A stretch of 64,000 nucleotides of DNA, taken from assembly GCF_000765215.1 (NCBI RefSeq), contig NZ_JPJE01000036.1, positions 1-64,000 of the forward strand, read 5' to 3'. How positions within the stretch are numbered: the stretch's first letter is position 1; the number at the start of each line of letters is the position of its first letter. Origin of the DNA: Eubacterium sp. ER2 (GTDB taxonomy: Bacteria; Bacillota; Clostridia; Lachnospirales; Lachnospiraceae). Below, piece after piece: positions 18,850-28,052 of the stretch. Made by a program: the position numbers and the translations under genes. A model generated the notes under the pieces. That model searched no databases. It was not told the DNA's origin and worked only from the letters and a program-made list of their open reading frames with translations.

Positions 18850-20757
18850 TTATATCAGAATAATCTTTCCGGTATTCTCCGTGCCGTATCCGCCGGCCTT
18901 CTTCACTCTTTCATGGAACTGTTCTGACCGGAGAGTGTGGATAAAATCCTGAATAAAAGGCAGTGCCAGATTCTTTCTATCTATGGCGAAATCATATTCT
19001 TCTTCCCCCACCTGGATAAATGAGAGATCCATGGTCTTTGCCGCCGCATAAATGCCCATGGCTGCATCAACACCTCCATCTTTCACCAAAGCCGCAGCCG
19101 CCATATGGGTCGCTGCCTCCAACTCATATCCCTCGATCTGTTCCGGACGGATACCCGCTTTTTTCAGCAGATAGTCCAAAAGCACACGGGTACCCGCTCC
19201 CCGCTGACGGTTAGCATACCTACATTCCGGAAGGTCTTCTATACCGCGTATTCCCTTCGGATTTCCCTTTTTTACCATCAGTCCCTGGATTCTGCTCACT
19301 CCTTTGATAAGAGCCATCTCCTGGTCCGGAAAGATGCGTTTCAGATAGGCAGTATTATAGACTCCAGTCTCCTCATCCAGAAGATGGGTGGGGGCAATGT
19401 GGGATTCGCCCCGTTTCAGCGCCATCAGTCCCGCCATACTGCCCACATGAGTACTGGACAGATGCATGCCGGGAAAAAGCGTCGGCAGAAGGTCGGCCAG
19501 AAAATCCATGATCATATCATGGCTTCCTACGGAAACAATGGTATGCCGGATTTCATCTCTGGGCCGCCACAGCTCAACCTGTACCGTCTCTCCTGCTTCG
19601 TATCCCTCCAGGTTCTGGTCTATAACACACACGCCATCTGCTTTTACCAGGCTGGTAGCTGCAGCCGCACCTCTTGCCAGAGGGGAGGCCACAAGCCTCC
19701 CGTTCACTTCCCCTACTTTAACACGCACATATTCTTTGTGCTTCAGTGATGAGACAAGACGTTTAGAGACCACTGCCTCCTCCATCGGTTGAGCATCGGA
19801 AACAGCACCAGTAAGCATTTCCATGACCGGCTTTACAAAGGTCGCAAAATCAATGTAGGCCGAAACAGGATATCCTGGAAGTCCGATCACCGGTTTATTG
19901 TCCGCAATCGCCAAAATCACCGGTTTCCCCGGCTTGATGGCAACACCGTGAATCAAAACGGTTCCCAGTTCCCGCATGACATGAACCGTATAATCCTCTG
20001 TACCAGCACTTGAGCCGGCGTTGACGATTACTATGTCATCTTTTTCCAGAGCCCTGCTGACTGCCCCTTTGATCTTCTCATAGTCATCTTCAATGATGGG
20101 GCTCACATCCGGCTCCCCGCCATACTGCTGCACAAGTGCGGCAAACATGCCGGAATTGGAATCGATGATTTCTCCTTCTCTGGGCGTCTGTCCCGGAGCT
20201 ATCATCTCCGTGCCGGTAGGGATGATTCCTACTCGAGGACGGGCGGTCACCATAACCTTGCAAATCCCGCCCCCCAGCAGGACGCCGATATCCACCGGCC
20301 TGATCCTGTGATGTCCCGGCAGGAGCATTTCACCGGCCACAATATCCTCCCCAATCGGGCGGATATGACTCCAAGGTGAGACCGCAGCAATAATCTGAAC
20401 CGTATCCTCGTCTACCTCCAGAAGATCTTCTGCCATGATGACTGCATTATAGGGCTCCCGGACCGGATCCCCAGTATCCACCACCTTAAAATCCTTCCCT
20501 CTCTTCAGCGTGAGGGGATGCTCCTCGCTGGCTCCTGCCGTGCGTGCTGCGTTCACCATAATTCCGTCCATTGCAGACGCATTGAAAAGCGGCGAACACA
20601 AGACGGCGTGAACCGCCTCCGCTGTAATCCGTCCTAGGCTGTCCTGTACAGGTACCTCCTCTTTTCGAACCGACACACACTTCTTAATTTCTTTATTATA
20701 TAGTTCTTTTGCTTCATCCACCGGCGTGGTGTGCAGATACAAATTCCTTTTTTCCAT
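18850..20757 (-). CDS. MoeA-like protein with C-terminal PBP-like domain
   Basis: A 635-residue fusion. Residues 1 to about 410 match MoeA, which inserts molybdate or tungstate into adenylated molybdopterin (SPLFNASAMDGIMVNAARTA, VGIIPTGTEMI, SSAGTEDYTVHVM, GLPGYPVSAYI). Residues about 415-635 resemble a periplasmic oxyanion-binding domain without a signal peptide (VSVGSHDMIMDFLADLLP, NRQRGAGTRVLLDYLL). The same architecture is known in clostridia and archaea; the extra domain may sense or hold the metal oxyanion. A second MoeA is encoded directly upstream, giving two paralogs that could separate Mo and W insertion. That split is inference. Confidence 0.9.
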   Translation of the reverse strand: MEKRNLYLHTTPVDEAKELYNKEIKKCVSVRKEEVPVQDSLGRITAEAVHAVLCSPLFNASAMDGIMVNAARTAGASEEHPLTLKRGKDFKVVDTGDPVREPYNAVIMAEDLLEVDEDTVQIIAAVSPWSHIRPIGEDIVAGEMLLPGHHRIRPVDIGVLLGGGICKVMVTARPRVGIIPTGTEMIAPGQTPREGEIIDSNSGMFAALVQQYGGEPDVSPIIEDDYEKIKGAVSRALEKDDIVIVNAGSSAGTEDYTVHVMRELGTVLIHGVAIKPGKPVILAIADNKPVIGLPGYPVSAYIDFATFVKPVMEMLTGAVSDAQPMEEAVVSKRLVSSLKHKEYVRVKVGEVNGRLVASPLARGAAAATSLVKADGVCVIDQNLEGYEAGETVQVELWRPRDEIRHTIVSVGSHDMIMDFLADLLPTLFPGMHLSSTHVGSMAGLMALKRGESHIAPTHLLDEETGVYNTAYLKRIFPDQEMALIKGVSRIQGLMVKKGNPKGIRGIEDLPECRYANRQRGAGTRVLLDYLLKKAGIRPEQIEGYELEAATHMAAAALVKDGGVDAAMGIYAAAKTMDLSFIQVGEEEYDFAIDRKNLALPFIQDFIHTLRSEQFHERVKKAGGYGTENTGKIILI

Positions 20758-20777
20758 ATGTCTGCTCCGTCCTCCTT

Positions 20778-22010
20778 CTAAATCAGGAATACGTCCACTG
20801 TCTCTCCCTTTTTCAAGCCTTCCTGATTTTCCGGAATCATGATATATCCATCCGCTTTTGTCAGGATGCTTATCAAACCTGATCTTCCAAACACAGGCAC
20901 TGCCTTTCTCCTGCCATCTTCATCTCTTACAAGCTGTACCGTCTGACAGACAGCCCGCCCCGGTGCTGCAGGGATATTCACTGTCAGTTCCGCAGGAATC
21001 GGCCAGGACTTTTTCTGACCGCTTCTGTCTTCCCAAAGCCAGCCGATCAAAAGCTGAAACACGATCATAGCCGCAGAAGGGTGACCCGGAAGTCCCAGAA
21101 GGATTGTCTCCGTCGACGCATCGTACCCCAGGATTGTGGGTTTTCCTGGCTTAAGGGCAAGTCCCTGGGTTAGAAGTTCCCCATCTGCAAGTTCGCCGAT
21201 CACGGATGCCGTCTCATCTTTACGCCCCTTGGAACTCCCCCCAGACACCGCTACGATATCACTTTCCCTCATTGCTTCCCATATCGTTTCTTTCAGCAGA
21301 TTCCTCTCGTCTTTCAGTACATGGCAGCCGCAGACCTCTAGTCCGGTCTTTTTCGCAACCGCCTGCAGGGCGTACGTATTGATATCCCGCACCTTTCCAG
21401 GGTTCATTTCCCCACCAGGCGGTATCAGTTCATCTCCTGTGGAGATGATGGTAATCTCCCAGGGCTTTACAACCTGGACCCTCTGTTTTCCCAGTGCCGC
21501 CAAAAGTCCGATTTCCTGGGGCCTCAGAACAGTCCCTTTCGCAAGGGCTACCCTGCCGGAGTGCAGGTCGTCACCTCTGTAGACAATATTTCCGCCGGAA
21601 GGCACGGATGCATACACTGCTATCTCCATATCTGAAAAAAGTTCGCAGTATTCCACCATGACAACGGCATCAGCTCCCGGGGGAAGCATGCCGCCAGTTG
21701 GAATATACATACATTCTCCCGGCCCGATGCCGTGCGTTGGTGCACAGCCCATCTCCACTTCCCCGGTAACCTGCAGGATTGTGGGAAGGTTTTCCGATGC
21801 ACCAGATGTATCGGCGCTCCTCACAGCATAGCCATCTACCGTTGACCGATCAAATCCAGGCACATCCTCCTCTGCATGCACATCCTCCGCCATTACTTTT
21901 CCGAGGGCATCTTCCACAGGAAGCTCCTGCACTTTCACTTCAAGCCCCTGTATGGCCTTTTTCAATTTCTCTCTGGCCTGAGCCACGGTATCTACCTGCA
22001 ATAGTTTCAT
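20778..22010 (-). CDS. moeA: Molybdopterin molybdenumtransferase MoeA
   Basis: A 410-residue MoeA, which catalyses metal insertion into molybdopterin. Motifs: PGFDRSTVDGYAVRSADTSG near 55, IPTGGMLPPGADAVVMVEY near 105, TIISTGDELIPPGG near 185, VSGGSSKGRKDET near 250 and LGLPGHPSAAMIV near 310. The gene starts inside the end of the upstream ABC ATPase gene, overlapping by 71 bases in another frame, so translation is probably coupled. It precedes the MoeA-PBP fusion gene by 20 bases. Confidence 0.93.
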   Translation of the reverse strand: MKLLQVDTVAQAREKLKKAIQGLEVKVQELPVEDALGKVMAEDVHAEEDVPGFDRSTVDGYAVRSADTSGASENLPTILQVTGEVEMGCAPTHGIGPGECMYIPTGGMLPPGADAVVMVEYCELFSDMEIAVYASVPSGGNIVYRGDDLHSGRVALAKGTVLRPQEIGLLAALGKQRVQVVKPWEITIISTGDELIPPGGEMNPGKVRDINTYALQAVAKKTGLEVCGCHVLKDERNLLKETIWEAMRESDIVAVSGGSSKGRKDETASVIGELADGELLTQGLALKPGKPTILGYDASTETILLGLPGHPSAAMIVFQLLIGWLWEDRSGQKKSWPIPAELTVNIPAAPGRAVCQTVQLVRDEDGRRKAVPVFGRSGLISILTKADGYIMIPENQEGLKKGETVDVFLI

Positions 22011-22617
22011 TTTTTATCACGCTTCCTTTTTCCATGTAATGAATGGTCTCACATAGCTGATGCACTGCCTCCAGCTGGTGGCTCACAATAATCCAGGTGA
22101 TAGGCTCCTTTTTCTGTATTTCCCTGATCATCTCTATAAAAAGAGTCTCACTCTCCGTATCTAAATTAGAAAATGTCTCATCGATCATGACCAGTTTCGG
22201 CTGGAAGATCACAGCCCTCAGAAATGAGAGCTTCTGTCTCTCCCCGCTGGACAGAGATCTGGCGTACTGCCTCTTCTGCCCCAGAAGCCCCGCCTTCCTA
22301 AGGAGTTCATCTGTCTTATTCTCATCAGGATGGATATGCCGTATCTGCAAAGGATAGATGAGGTTTTTGTACACAGATGCGTCCATCAGGTAAGGTCGCT
22401 GAGACAGCATGGTGATTTCCCGAAAGCCAATCCCTTCGTAATCAATAATGCCACTGTCAGGTGTATAGATGCCCGCCAAAATCTTAAGAAGGACTGTTTT
22501 CCCGCAGCCATTTGGTCCGATGATTCCATGTATCCGACCTGGTTCTATATCAAGATGATCGATCTGAAGGCAGAAATTTCCAATTTTCTTTTCCAGGTCA
22601 GTAATTTTCATTTTCAC
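21940..22617 (-). CDS. tupC: Tungstate ABC transporter ATPase
   Basis: A 225-residue ATPase. Walker A GPNGCGKTV lies near residues 34-42, the signature SLSSGERQKLSF near 120, Walker B KLVMIDETFSNLDTES near 137, and the switch His in WIIVSHQLEAV. It lacks the C-terminal TOBE domain of MolC-type proteins, as TupC does. It overlaps the permease gene by 20 bases and moeA by 71 bases; its last 23 residues are coded in the overlap. The call as TupC rests on the upstream tupA and tupB genes. Confidence 0.88.
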   Translation of the reverse strand: MKMKITDLEKKIGNFCLQIDHLDIEPGRIHGIIGPNGCGKTVLLKILAGIYTPDSGIIDYEGIGFREITMLSQRPYLMDASVYKNLIYPLQIRHIHPDENKTDELLRKAGLLGQKRQYARSLSSGERQKLSFLRAVIFQPKLVMIDETFSNLDTESETLFIEMIREIQKKEPITWIIVSHQLEAVHQLCETIHYMEKGSVIKNETIAGRYRGSGQREIEKGHTGA

Positions 22618-23281
22618 TTTCCTCTCTCTGCAATATGTCGCAAATCCACTGAAGGATAAAAGCCATTACAAGAAGCAATATGCCCAGCGCCACACCTTCT
22701 GTAAAGATTCCCTGGCTTTTCAGAAGGGAAATCGTTGTCGTCATGGTCCGGGTCCGGCCTCTGATGTTACCTCCCACGAGCATGACGGCCCCTACCTCAC
22801 TAATGGAGCGACCGAACCCGGTCACCATGCAAAAATAGATTTCTCTTCTCAGCTCCCGGATAATAAGCCCGGTCGTCTGCCACCTTGTTGCTCCCATAGT
22901 CACCGCAAACTCACGGATGGAAGGGGCTGATCTTCTGAGGTAGGAGTAGATCATGCCACAGATGATCGGGGTGATGATCAGCGTCTGGGCAATCACCATT
23001 CCTTGTATCGTAAATAAAAGCGACAGAGAGCCAAGAGGCCCCCTGCGCATCAGTAACAGATATACGATCAAACCGACTACCACAGGCGGTGAACCCATAA
23101 GCGTGCGGTTAAATCGGATCATAATCTTTTTACCCGGGAACTGGAAACGTTCCAGCAAAAGACCAAATATGATTCCCAATACGGAAGCAATACCGGTGGA
23201 GCAGACTGCCATGGTAAACGTTACTCTCACAGCACTCAGTATATCCGGGTCAGAAACAACGCTTTTCAGCCACTCCAGCAT
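22598..23281 (-). CDS. tupB: Tungstate ABC transporter permease
   Basis: A 227-residue integral membrane protein of the molybdate/tungstate permease group with about five transmembrane helices. The ATPase-docking EAA-like loop reads REFAVTMGATRWQTTGLII near residue 125. The segment SPPVVVGLIVYLLL is typical of TupB. It lies between the binding-protein gene (16 bases upstream) and the ATPase gene (20-base overlap), giving the tupABC order. Confidence 0.9.
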   Translation of the reverse strand: MLEWLKSVVSDPDILSAVRVTFTMAVCSTGIASVLGIIFGLLLERFQFPGKKIMIRFNRTLMGSPPVVVGLIVYLLLMRRGPLGSLSLLFTIQGMVIAQTLIITPIICGMIYSYLRRSAPSIREFAVTMGATRWQTTGLIIRELRREIYFCMVTGFGRSISEVGAVMLVGGNIRGRTRTMTTTISLLKSQGIFTEGVALGILLLVMAFILQWICDILQREESENENY

Positions 23282-23297
23282 CCTTCACTTCCTCCTT

Positions 23298-24200
23298 TTA
23301 TGCGTCTGTCCCCGCATTCGGTGTAAACAGTGCCTGTCCATACTCTTCGACCCCGTATTCACCGATCAATTCCTGTACTTTGTCAGAACAGATCCATTCG
23401 ATAAAGTCATCCGCGCCTTCCTTGTTGACTTCCGGATACTTTTCCGGATTGACAGCGATCACACCGTACTGGTTCAGCAGGCTGTCATCCCCCTCACAGA
23501 TAATATCCAGCTGGTAATCCAGCGTTGCGTCCTGGCTCTGCTTCAGCCATGTACCACGATCTGTCAGGCAGTATGCCTGCTGCTCGTCCGCCATGGTGAT
23601 AGTAGCTCCCATTCCCTGTCCGGATTCCACATAATTTGGATCTGTCGTCGGATCGATCCCCAACTCTTCCCAGATTCCTTTCTCCTTCTTATCTGTACCG
23701 GAGTCATCGCCTCTGGAAACAAACGGGAGTTGGTCATTGACAATCTGTGTAAATACTGCATTGATATCCTCTGTCTTTTCGATGGGCTCAGAAGGGCCTA
23801 CCACGATAAAGTCATTATACATCACAGGGAACCTCTCAACCCCATATCCCTCTGCCACAAATTCTTCCTCGCTGGATTTCGCATGTACCAAAACAATATC
23901 CACGTCCCCGTTCTCGCCCATAGCAAGAGCCTCACCAGTTCCGACGGCCGTCCACTCCAGATCCCATCCCGTGTCCTCCTTAAACAGAGGCTGGAGATAG
24001 TCCAGAAGGCCGGTATCCTCTGTGCTGGTGGTAGTTGCCATCATCAGCGTACCCTTGTCTTCGGGCGCTGTCTCTTCCGTCTGCTCCTCGCTCTGAGCAT
24101 CTGTTCCTTCACTTTCCGCAGGCTCCTCTGACTGCCCGCCGCAGGCTGTCAGCCCGATGCACATCACTGTCACAAGAAAAGCTGCTATTAACCTCTTCAT
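23298..24200 (-). CDS. tupA: Tungstate-binding lipoprotein TupA
   Basis: A 300-residue oxyanion-binding protein. MKRLIAAFLVTVMCIGLTA plus C20 is a lipoprotein signal with lipobox LTAC, followed by an acidic Ser/Glu linker. The mature domain begins LMMATTTSTEDTGLLDYLQP. The TTTS signature and the following GEALAMGENGDVDIVLVHA are those of TupA tungstate-specific proteins rather than molybdate ModA. Its own promoter and a structured leader lie upstream, so the importer is controlled separately from the oxidoreductase genes. Specificity for tungstate is by family, not tested. Confidence 0.93.
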   Translation of the reverse strand: MKRLIAAFLVTVMCIGLTACGGQSEEPAESEGTDAQSEEQTEETAPEDKGTLMMATTTSTEDTGLLDYLQPLFKEDTGWDLEWTAVGTGEALAMGENGDVDIVLVHAKSSEEEFVAEGYGVERFPVMYNDFIVVGPSEPIEKTEDINAVFTQIVNDQLPFVSRGDDSGTDKKEKGIWEELGIDPTTDPNYVESGQGMGATITMADEQQAYCLTDRGTWLKQSQDATLDYQLDIICEGDDSLLNQYGVIAVNPEKYPEVNKEGADDFIEWICSDKVQELIGEYGVEEYGQALFTPNAGTDA

Positions 24201-24240
24201 AAAATCTCCTCCTTTTCAGTCAGGTATTTCTAAAATTGTT

Positions 24241-24405
24241 CCATTTTCACAAAAGAAAATGGTCTCTGAAAAAGAAGACCACACAAAAATAACCTGTTCT
24301 TTTTGCGGATGTTCTTTTCAAATACGGAAGGCATCCTCTTTTCAAAAGATACCCATTGGCCTGCTGCCCTGGTCCCCGTTGACTTTAGGCATACAGGCTC
24401 GAATT
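24241..24405 (-). ncRNA. Candidate Moco/Tuco riboswitch before tupA
   Basis: The 5' leader of tupA, on the minus strand, has conserved blocks CGAG (24401-24398), then a stem, CCAATGGGTA (24359-24350), and GAGGATGCCTTCC (24338-24326). The same blocks in the same order occur in the leader at 31169-31315 before the ferredoxin gene. Downstream lie two mutually exclusive hairpins: TGGTCT/AGACCA (24281-24276 with 24265-24260) followed by a T-rich tract, and CCATTTTC/GAAAATGG (24262-24255 with 24248-24241). This looks like an aptamer plus a terminator switch. Membership in the Moco RNA family is judged from memory of the motif and its gene context. Confidence 0.7.
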
Positions 24406-24412
24406 CCTGCAA

Positions 24413-24442
24413 ACTATATAAAATTGTATATATTGCCTTCAA
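24413..24442 (-). promoter_or_regulatory. Promoter of the tupA transcript
   Basis: TTGAAG (24442-24437), 18 bases, TATAGT (24418-24413) on the minus strand. Transcription would start about 24405, at the 5' edge of the structured leader. Confidence 0.65.
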
Positions 24443-24484
24443 GCTGCCATCTCTTATTCTACCCTCCTTATTTGTTCTTGACTC

Positions 24485-25462
24485 CTATCCACCGATCCGA
24501 AACATCTTTTTATGCTCGAATTCCGCTGAATCGTCCACTTCAAAATGATGGCATGCTGGTTTGTAATAAATAGTCCTATTTATCGCCCGGATCAGTTCTT
24601 CCTCCGAAGCACCGTTCCGTATCATCTCTCTTAAATCCTCTCCGGACGCATATTGGAGACAGGGCTTTAAAAAACCTTCTGCCGTCATACGAATCCGGTT
24701 GCATTCAGAGCAAAACTTGTGGGAAAGGGCGCTGATAAAACCAATCTTTCCCGCAAACCCGTTAAAGTGTACATATGTGGCAGGGCCATTTCCAAAATTT
24801 CCGTCAAGGTACTGTTCGGGGCCAAAGGTCTCCCGCAGTCGCTCTAATACTTCTTTCTGGGAGCTCCCCTGAAAATCTCTTCCAAGCCCCATCGGCATCA
24901 TCTCGATAAACCGCACATCGATTGGTCTTTCTCTGGCTATCTGCGCCAGCCTGACCCACTCTTCCTCGTTCAGCCCCTTAAGTGGAACACAATTGATCTT
25001 TACTTTCAGTCCAGGGCAGGACACTGCAGCCTCCATGCCTTCCAAAACCGCAGCCAGCGCATCCTTTCTCGCTATGGACGCATACATGTCCGGATCCAGT
25101 GAATCCACACTGATATTAACGGCACTGATCCCAGCTTTTGCCAGCTTCCCGATCTGTTCTTTTAAAAGGATTCCGTTTGTTGTAACTGTTACTTCCTCGA
25201 TTCCCGGAACTGCTCTTAAAGCTTCGACAAGTCCGGCCAGGTTTTTCCTGACAAGGGGTTCCCCCCCTGTCAGTTTGATTCTGGTGATTCCGACTGCTGC
25301 TGCTGCATTTACGATCTGCACGATTTCATCATAGGTGAGGATATCCTGATGGGACACCTGCTTAATGCCCTCCTCAGGCATACAGTATATGCAACGAAGG
25401 TTGCAACGATCCGTGACCGATACCCTCATGTAATTTATCTGTCTTCCGTATTGGTCTTTCAT
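24485..25462 (-). CDS. moaA: GTP 3',8-cyclase MoaA
   Basis: A 325-residue radical-SAM enzyme, the first step of pterin cofactor synthesis from GTP. The N-terminal cluster motif is CNLRCIYC near residues 20-27, with the SAM-binding LTGGEPLVRK near 65. The second cluster is formed by CSECNRIRMTAEGFLKPC near 255-272, and the chain ends in the Gly-Gly tail needed for activity. It follows the NuoG-like gene by 40 bases. No moaC is present in this window, so the next pathway step must be encoded elsewhere. Confidence 0.96.
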   Translation of the reverse strand: MKDQYGRQINYMRVSVTDRCNLRCIYCMPEEGIKQVSHQDILTYDEIVQIVNAAAAVGITRIKLTGGEPLVRKNLAGLVEALRAVPGIEEVTVTTNGILLKEQIGKLAKAGISAVNISVDSLDPDMYASIARKDALAAVLEGMEAAVSCPGLKVKINCVPLKGLNEEEWVRLAQIARERPIDVRFIEMMPMGLGRDFQGSSQKEVLERLRETFGPEQYLDGNFGNGPATYVHFNGFAGKIGFISALSHKFCSECNRIRMTAEGFLKPCLQYASGEDLREMIRNGASEEELIRAINRTIYYKPACHHFEVDDSAEFEHKKMFRIGG

Positions 25463-25502
25463 GAGCCGGTATACTTTCTCCTCCTTAAATCATATCTCTA
25501 TT

Positions 25503-26249
25503 TTACACAATTCCATAGGTATGTGCCATTGTATCTGTCATTTTTTTCTTCCGGCATTCCGGACATAGTTCTTCCGTCTCTTCCCCTGTTCTTTTAGCTA
25601 CAAGCTCCAGCTCCTCTTTTGTCCCGATAGGAACGCCGCACTTACGGCAATGGGCGATTTCAAAGGTCCGTCCCCATACCTCCCGCGTCTGCCCGTCATC
25701 TTTATAAGAAATGGCATCAGTGGGACAAATACTGACACAACTTAAGCAGCCCACACAATCTTTGGACGGCTCATCGTAGGGCGTGGAAATCTTCTTTGAA
25801 GTCCCCCGCAGCACTGTTGAAATTGCTCCCGTCCCCATCTTTGCGCAGGCTCCTACACAAAGGCCGCACATGATACACTTTTCTCCGTCAATCTGTATAA
25901 ACCTGCTACCATCCGCCGCGCCGTAAGCGCTACACAGCGCATCGATCAAATCACTTTCCGGCGCCCTCTCCTTGAGTAGCATGAGCACCACCGCCCTGTC
26001 TTCCTTCACCCGTTCACTGTCGGTATAGACCTCGCAGGGACGTTCCACCGGATACACACAGGACACTACGATCTTGCTCCTGCCTTTTTCCACAACTTCC
26101 ACAAGACAGACTCTGCAACAGGCCTGTCCGGGAATTGCGGGGTGATGGCAAAGTGTGGGAATGTAAAACCCGTTCCGCCTCGCTACATCCAGAAGATACT
26201 CTCCTTTTTCGCAGATACATGTTTTCCCGTTAATGGTGATCTCTATCAT
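25503..26249 (-). CDS. NuoG/HydA-N-like iron-sulfur subunit of the tungsten oxidoreductase complex
   Basis: A 248-residue electron-transfer protein. It has a plant-type [2Fe-2S] domain (CHHPAIPGQACCRVC and a later Cys), a His/Cys region, two [4Fe-4S] motifs (CIMCGLCVGAC, CVGCLSCVSICP), and a C-terminal C4 set (CRKC and CPEC). It resembles the N-terminal part of NuoG and of [FeFe]-hydrogenases but has no H-cluster domain. ATG 26249 is chosen: AAGGAGG precedes it and it overlaps the NuoF-like stop codon as ATGA. It likely passes electrons to ferredoxin within a WorABC/BfuABC-type bifurcating complex; that is inference from neighbours. Confidence 0.85.
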   Translation of the reverse strand: MIEITINGKTCICEKGEYLLDVARRNGFYIPTLCHHPAIPGQACCRVCLVEVVEKGRSKIVVSCVYPVERPCEVYTDSERVKEDRAVVLMLLKERAPESDLIDALCSAYGAADGSRFIQIDGEKCIMCGLCVGACAKMGTGAISTVLRGTSKKISTPYDEPSKDCVGCLSCVSICPTDAISYKDDGQTREVWGRTFEIAHCRKCGVPIGTKEELELVAKRTGEETEELCPECRKKKMTDTMAHTYGIV

Positions 26250-28048
26250 GCTTCCTGCCTCCTTCCCACTGCTTTTACCGCATCGAATCTGCATGCTTCT
26301 CTGCAGCTTCCGCAGGAAATGCATTTCGAAAAGTCGATCTTATGAGGCATTTTTTTGTCTCCGCTGATTGCTCCCACCGGGCATCCTTTCGCACACATGT
26401 CGCAGCCGATACATTTTTCTCCATCAATCTCGAACCGGGTCAGATTCTTGCAAACGCCCGCCGGACATCTCTTTTCCCGGATATGAGCCTCATACTCATC
26501 CCTGAAATACTTGATCGTTGTGAGTATTGGGTTGGGTGCGCTCTTTCCCAGGCTGCAGAGGGAAGAGTCCTGTACCGCATGGCCAATCCGCTCCAACAGT
26601 TCAATGTCTCCTTCTCTTCCCCTGCCCTCGCAGATATCTGTCAAGATTTCCAGCATACGCCGAAGGCCCTCCCTACAGGGCGTACACTTCCCGCAGCTCT
26701 CCTCACAAAGAAAATTTGTATAGTATCTGGCCACTTCTACCATGCAGCTTCTGTCATCCATGACAATCATGCCGCCGGATCCCATCATGGCGCCGTACTT
26801 TGCCAAAGAGTCAAAATCCACTCTCAGGTCCAGCATACTCTCTGGAATACAGCCTCCGGAAGGTCCACCTGTCTGTACCGCTTTAAAAGGCCTGTCGCCA
26901 ATGATGCCGCCACCGATGTCAAAGATCAGATGCCTGAGAGATGCGCCCATAGGCACCTCCACAAGGCCGGTCCTTTTTACTTTACCCACAAGTGCAAACA
27001 CCTTAGTCCCTGTACTCGTCTCCGTGCCAATCTGCGCGAATTTTTTCCCGCCGTCCCGGATGATCAGGGGGATATTGGCCAACGTCTCCACATTGTTCAG
27101 AACTGTAGGCTGATTCCAAAGTCCTTTCTGGACGGAGCGTATATATTTTGCCCGTGGTTCACCGACCCTTCCTTCAATCGAGGCCATCAGCGCAGTGGAT
27201 TCCCCGCAGACAAAGGCACCGCCACCACGGACCACGGACATGTGAAGTTTCTTTGACGTACCCATGACAGAGTCACCGATGATTCCCCTCGCCTCTGCGT
27301 CTTCCAGGGCCTTTCTCACATGCTTGACCGCCAGATCATACTCATCACGTATGTAGAAAAATCCCTCCTCTGCTCCAATGGCGATAGCCGCGATGGCAAG
27401 TCCCTCGATTACTGCATGGGGATCTCCCTCCAGAATGGACCGGTCCATGAAAGCTCCCGGATCTCCCTCGTCACCGTTGCACGACACATACTTCGGAAAA
27501 TTGTCGTAGGAGGCTGCTGTCCTCCATTTCCTCCCTGTCGGGAACCCGGCACCGCCGCGTCCGCGAAGCCCCGACTCCTCCACTTCTGCGATCACTTCAT
27601 CAGGCGTCATCTGCAGAGCTTTTCTAAGCGCCTCATAGCCACCCTGTTCCAGATAGTCGTCAATATTTTCCGGATCGATCTTCCCGATATGGCGCAAAGT
27701 CAGCTTCTGCTGGTGAGCATAGAATGGATTCTCTTCCTGAGAGCGCACCCGGTTTCCCTCATTATCCTTATACATAAGGCGGGGAATCTCCTGGTCGCCC
27801 AGCACGCTTTTCTCCAAAATTTCCGACACATCCTTTGGCTTTACTCTGTAGTAGACCAGGTTGTCTGGCATGATCTTTACAATCGGCCCATTTTCACAGA
27901 ATCCATTACACCCCGTTGTCTTAATCTGCGGAATCACATCCACTTCTGCCTGCTTATGTCCTATCTCCTCCCGGAAGGTTTCTACTAAATACATACTGCC
28001 ATTTGCACGGCACCCGGTACCGCAGCAGATCAAAATCTGTTTTCTCAT
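26246..28048 (-). CDS. NuoF-like flavin subunit (NADH-binding) of the tungsten oxidoreductase complex
   Basis: A 600-residue NuoF/HydB-type protein. An N-terminal thioredoxin-like [2Fe-2S] domain (CCGTGCRANGS, CNGFCENGP) precedes the FMN and NAD(H) domain (GLRGRGGAGFPTGRKW near 155, then VRGGGAFVCGESTALMAS), an SLBB part, and a [4Fe-4S] site CGKCTPCREG. Two C-terminal ferredoxin motifs follow (CIGCDMCAKGCP, CISCGSCREAC). This is the layout of electron-bifurcating HydB and BfuB proteins. ATG 28048 is preferred over upstream in-frame codons that lie inside the NuoE-like gene. It should be the flavin centre where electrons split between NAD+ and ferredoxin. Confidence 0.9.
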   Translation of the reverse strand: MRKQILICCGTGCRANGSMYLVETFREEIGHKQAEVDVIPQIKTTGCNGFCENGPIVKIMPDNLVYYRVKPKDVSEILEKSVLGDQEIPRLMYKDNEGNRVRSQEENPFYAHQQKLTLRHIGKIDPENIDDYLEQGGYEALRKALQMTPDEVIAEVEESGLRGRGGAGFPTGRKWRTAASYDNFPKYVSCNGDEGDPGAFMDRSILEGDPHAVIEGLAIAAIAIGAEEGFFYIRDEYDLAVKHVRKALEDAEARGIIGDSVMGTSKKLHMSVVRGGGAFVCGESTALMASIEGRVGEPRAKYIRSVQKGLWNQPTVLNNVETLANIPLIIRDGGKKFAQIGTETSTGTKVFALVGKVKRTGLVEVPMGASLRHLIFDIGGGIIGDRPFKAVQTGGPSGGCIPESMLDLRVDFDSLAKYGAMMGSGGMIVMDDRSCMVEVARYYTNFLCEESCGKCTPCREGLRRMLEILTDICEGRGREGDIELLERIGHAVQDSSLCSLGKSAPNPILTTIKYFRDEYEAHIREKRCPAGVCKNLTRFEIDGEKCIGCDMCAKGCPVGAISGDKKMPHKIDFSKCISCGSCREACRFDAVKAVGRRQEA

Positions 28049-28052
28049 ACTA

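Noticed and set aside
24230-24573. Short frames on both strands in the tupA leader
   Set aside because: No ribosome-binding sites; the segment is better explained as a promoter plus structured RNA.
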